DNA of 6,932 nt. Source: Clostridiaceae bacterium (GTDB lineage Bacteria > Bacillota > Clostridia > Lutisporales > Lutisporaceae). Numbering within the stretch: the first letter of the stretch is position 1; the number at the start of each line of letters is the position of its first letter. The stretch covers positions 1-6,932 of the forward strand of contig JAQVFD010000117.1 in the NCBI GenBank assembly GCA_028697435.1, in the 5' to 3' direction. This document shows, piece by piece, positions 6,256 through 6,932 of this stretch. The notes beneath the pieces are model-generated. The model was not told where the DNA came from. It saw only the letters and a program-made list of their open reading frames with translations, and searched no databases. Both the position numbers and the translations under genes were made by a program.

Positions 6256-6287
6256 ATAGTAAACATTAGTTGAAAAGTTTGCACTAT
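6256..6287. repeat. Short bulged stem-loop at the start of the leader
   Basis: ATAGTAAAC (6256-6264) pairs with GTTT (6277-6280) and ACTAT (6283-6287), with a 2-nt bulge (GC, 6281-6282) and a 12-nt loop. It sits directly downstream of the extended -10 candidate on the minus strand and next to the larger inverted repeat. Short AT-rich stems like this arise easily by chance, so its value lies mainly in its position. Confidence 0.35.
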
Positions 6288-6288
6288 C

Positions 6289-6297
6289 ATTATAACA
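6289..6297 (-). promoter_or_regulatory. Candidate extended -10 promoter for the MazG-like gene and downstream operon
   Basis: The minus strand reads TGTTATAAT, a perfect TATAAT (6294-6289) with the TG of an extended -10 element one base before it. It lies just after the ytfJ terminator and about 210 nt before the MazG-like start codon. The hexamer at the -35 position (6317-6312, TTCCTT) is poor and falls in the terminator. If active, it would give a long leader spanning all three inverted repeats. Confidence 0.4.
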
Positions 6298-6306
6298 ATT
6301 CAAATA

Positions 6307-6335
6307 TAAAAAAGGAAGGAGTTTAGCTCCTTCCT
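6307..6335 (-). terminator. Rho-independent terminator of ytfJ
   Basis: On the minus strand, AGGAAGGAG pairs perfectly with CTCCTTCCT (9-bp stem, 6313-6335, 5-nt loop) and is followed by a T-run (6312-6307). The left arm overlaps the ytfJ stop codon, so the hairpin starts at the end of the coding sequence. Confidence 0.92.
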
Positions 6336-6744
6336 ACATTTCCTTCTTATCCTCTTCAGATATTCTTCGTTTATTTATGTAATTCTCCATATTGTTAATG
6401 AAGTCCGGCACCATATCAACTATTCTGTCAACGGCACTGCTATATCTGACAGGTATAACCCTGAGCTGTCCGTTTGTTGTAGCGAGAAATCCTATAGGCT
6501 GTACCGTTACCCCTGCTCCGCTTCCTCCTGCGAAAGGAAATTTTGCTGCATCCTCCTCATTTTTATCGGAAGTTCCCGAGTATTCTCCTCCTCCTGCTAT
6601 AAATGCAAAGGATACCTTTGACACAGGTACAATAACGGTACCATCTTTTGTTTCAACAGCATCCCCTACTACAGTATTTACATCTATCATATTCTTGATG
6701 TTTTCCATTGTAGTTTTCATCAAGCTTTCTACAGGCTGATCCAA
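6334..6744 (-). CDS. ytfJ: Sporulation protein YtfJ / GerW family
   Basis: YtfJ (GerW) is a conserved protein of endospore formers; in Bacillus subtilis it is spore-associated and needed for normal germination, with no known enzymatic reaction. The 136-aa product shows the family pattern: LMKTTMENIKNMIDVNTVVGD (about 8-28), PVSKVSFAFIAGGGEYSG (40-57) and the glycine-rich FPFAGGSGAGVTVQPIGFL (69-87), followed by RVIPV and a charged tail. I chose the TTG at 6744-6742: it gives (M)DQPVESLMK, aligning with the usual M-x-H-P-I-x-x-L-M start, with AAGGA 10 nt upstream. A GTG at 6753 would add three residues but lies only 1 nt from the same AAGGA. It follows the DUF2953 gene by 30 nt and is closed by a strong terminator, so it ends that operon. 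Confidence 0.92.
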   Translation of the reverse strand: MDQPVESLMKTTMENIKNMIDVNTVVGDAVETKDGTVIVPVSKVSFAFIAGGGEYSGTSDKNEEDAAKFPFAGGSGAGVTVQPIGFLATTNGQLRVIPVRYSSAVDRIVDMVPDFINNMENYINKRRISEEDKKEM

Positions 6745-6774
6745 GCTAAACACATCCTTAATAAATATTTTATT

Positions 6775-6932
6775 TTACCTGTTAACGGATATTAATGCAG
6801 GTATTGCCCTAATTCCAACATTCATAATATGACCTATTTTTATACTAATTATACAGTTAAAATCAACACTTAAGCTTACTCTGTTAAATATAGGTACGAT
6901 AACTATCTTAGGTTCCTTAATATTCACATGGC
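6775..6932 (-). CDS. DUF2953-like protein, C-terminal end (partial)
   Basis: The last 51 residues of a protein enter from the window edge and end at TAA (6777-6775). They include VPIFNRVSLSVDFNCIISI and KIGHIMNVGIRAI. The hydrophobic FNCIISIKIGHI stretch, followed by a short tail, resembles the C-terminus of DUF2953 proteins. These are commonly encoded just before ytfJ in Firmicutes, often behind scpA-scpB. The function of this family is unknown. The identification rests on a short segment plus gene order, so it is moderate; the presence of a coding frame is well supported by its continuity to the edge and close spacing to ytfJ. Confidence 0.65.
   Translation of the reverse strand, partial: HVNIKEPKIVIVPIFNRVSLSVDFNCIISIKIGHIMNVGIRAIPALISVNR

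Overview
The window reads as chromosomal DNA from an anaerobic, endospore-forming member of the Clostridia. The evidence is AT-rich intergenic DNA, strong GGAGG-type ribosome binding sites, a ferredoxin-linked 2-oxoacid oxidoreductase, a decarboxylase/carboxyltransferase alpha subunit, and sporulation-associated genes (ytfJ/gerW and a dacF-type carboxypeptidase). I cannot name the species. Every gene I can support lies on the minus strand, so transcription runs from high to low coordinates.

In transcription order: (1) 6932-6334 holds the C-terminal end of a DUF2953 protein and a complete ytfJ (gerW), closed by a clear intrinsic terminator. This pair is common next to scpA-scpB in Firmicutes. 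(2) 6297-6080 is a non-coding leader of about 200 nt. It has an extended -10 promoter candidate and three consecutive inverted repeats, ahead of a small MazG-like gene. (3) 6079-3281 holds the MazG-like gene, a DacF-type D-Ala-D-Ala carboxypeptidase, an RsuA/RluB-type pseudouridine synthase and a GNAT acetyltransferase. Spacing is tight and the last two overlap by 4 nt. I see no terminator between them, so they may form one transcript. (4) 3160-1763 encodes an OadA/pyruvate carboxylase subunit B type carboxyltransferase without a biotin domain, followed by a strong terminator. (5) 1671-895 encodes the nucleotidase SurE from a TTG start. (6) 847-737 is a gene-free block of three perfect or near-perfect stem-loops. 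(7) 720-1 holds a promoter candidate, a 2x[4Fe-4S] ferredoxin subunit (KorD type) and the N-terminal third of the alpha subunit (KorA type) of a 2-oxoacid:ferredoxin oxidoreductase.

The protein-coding content is mostly conserved housekeeping and sporulation functions. The most unusual signals are the two non-coding blocks of consecutive inverted repeats (737-847 and 6110-6287), the MazG-like protein with an unassigned C-terminal segment, and the stand-alone carboxyltransferase subunit. I do not see a convincing new multi-gene system. The structured leader before the MazG-like gene is the best candidate for something undescribed.
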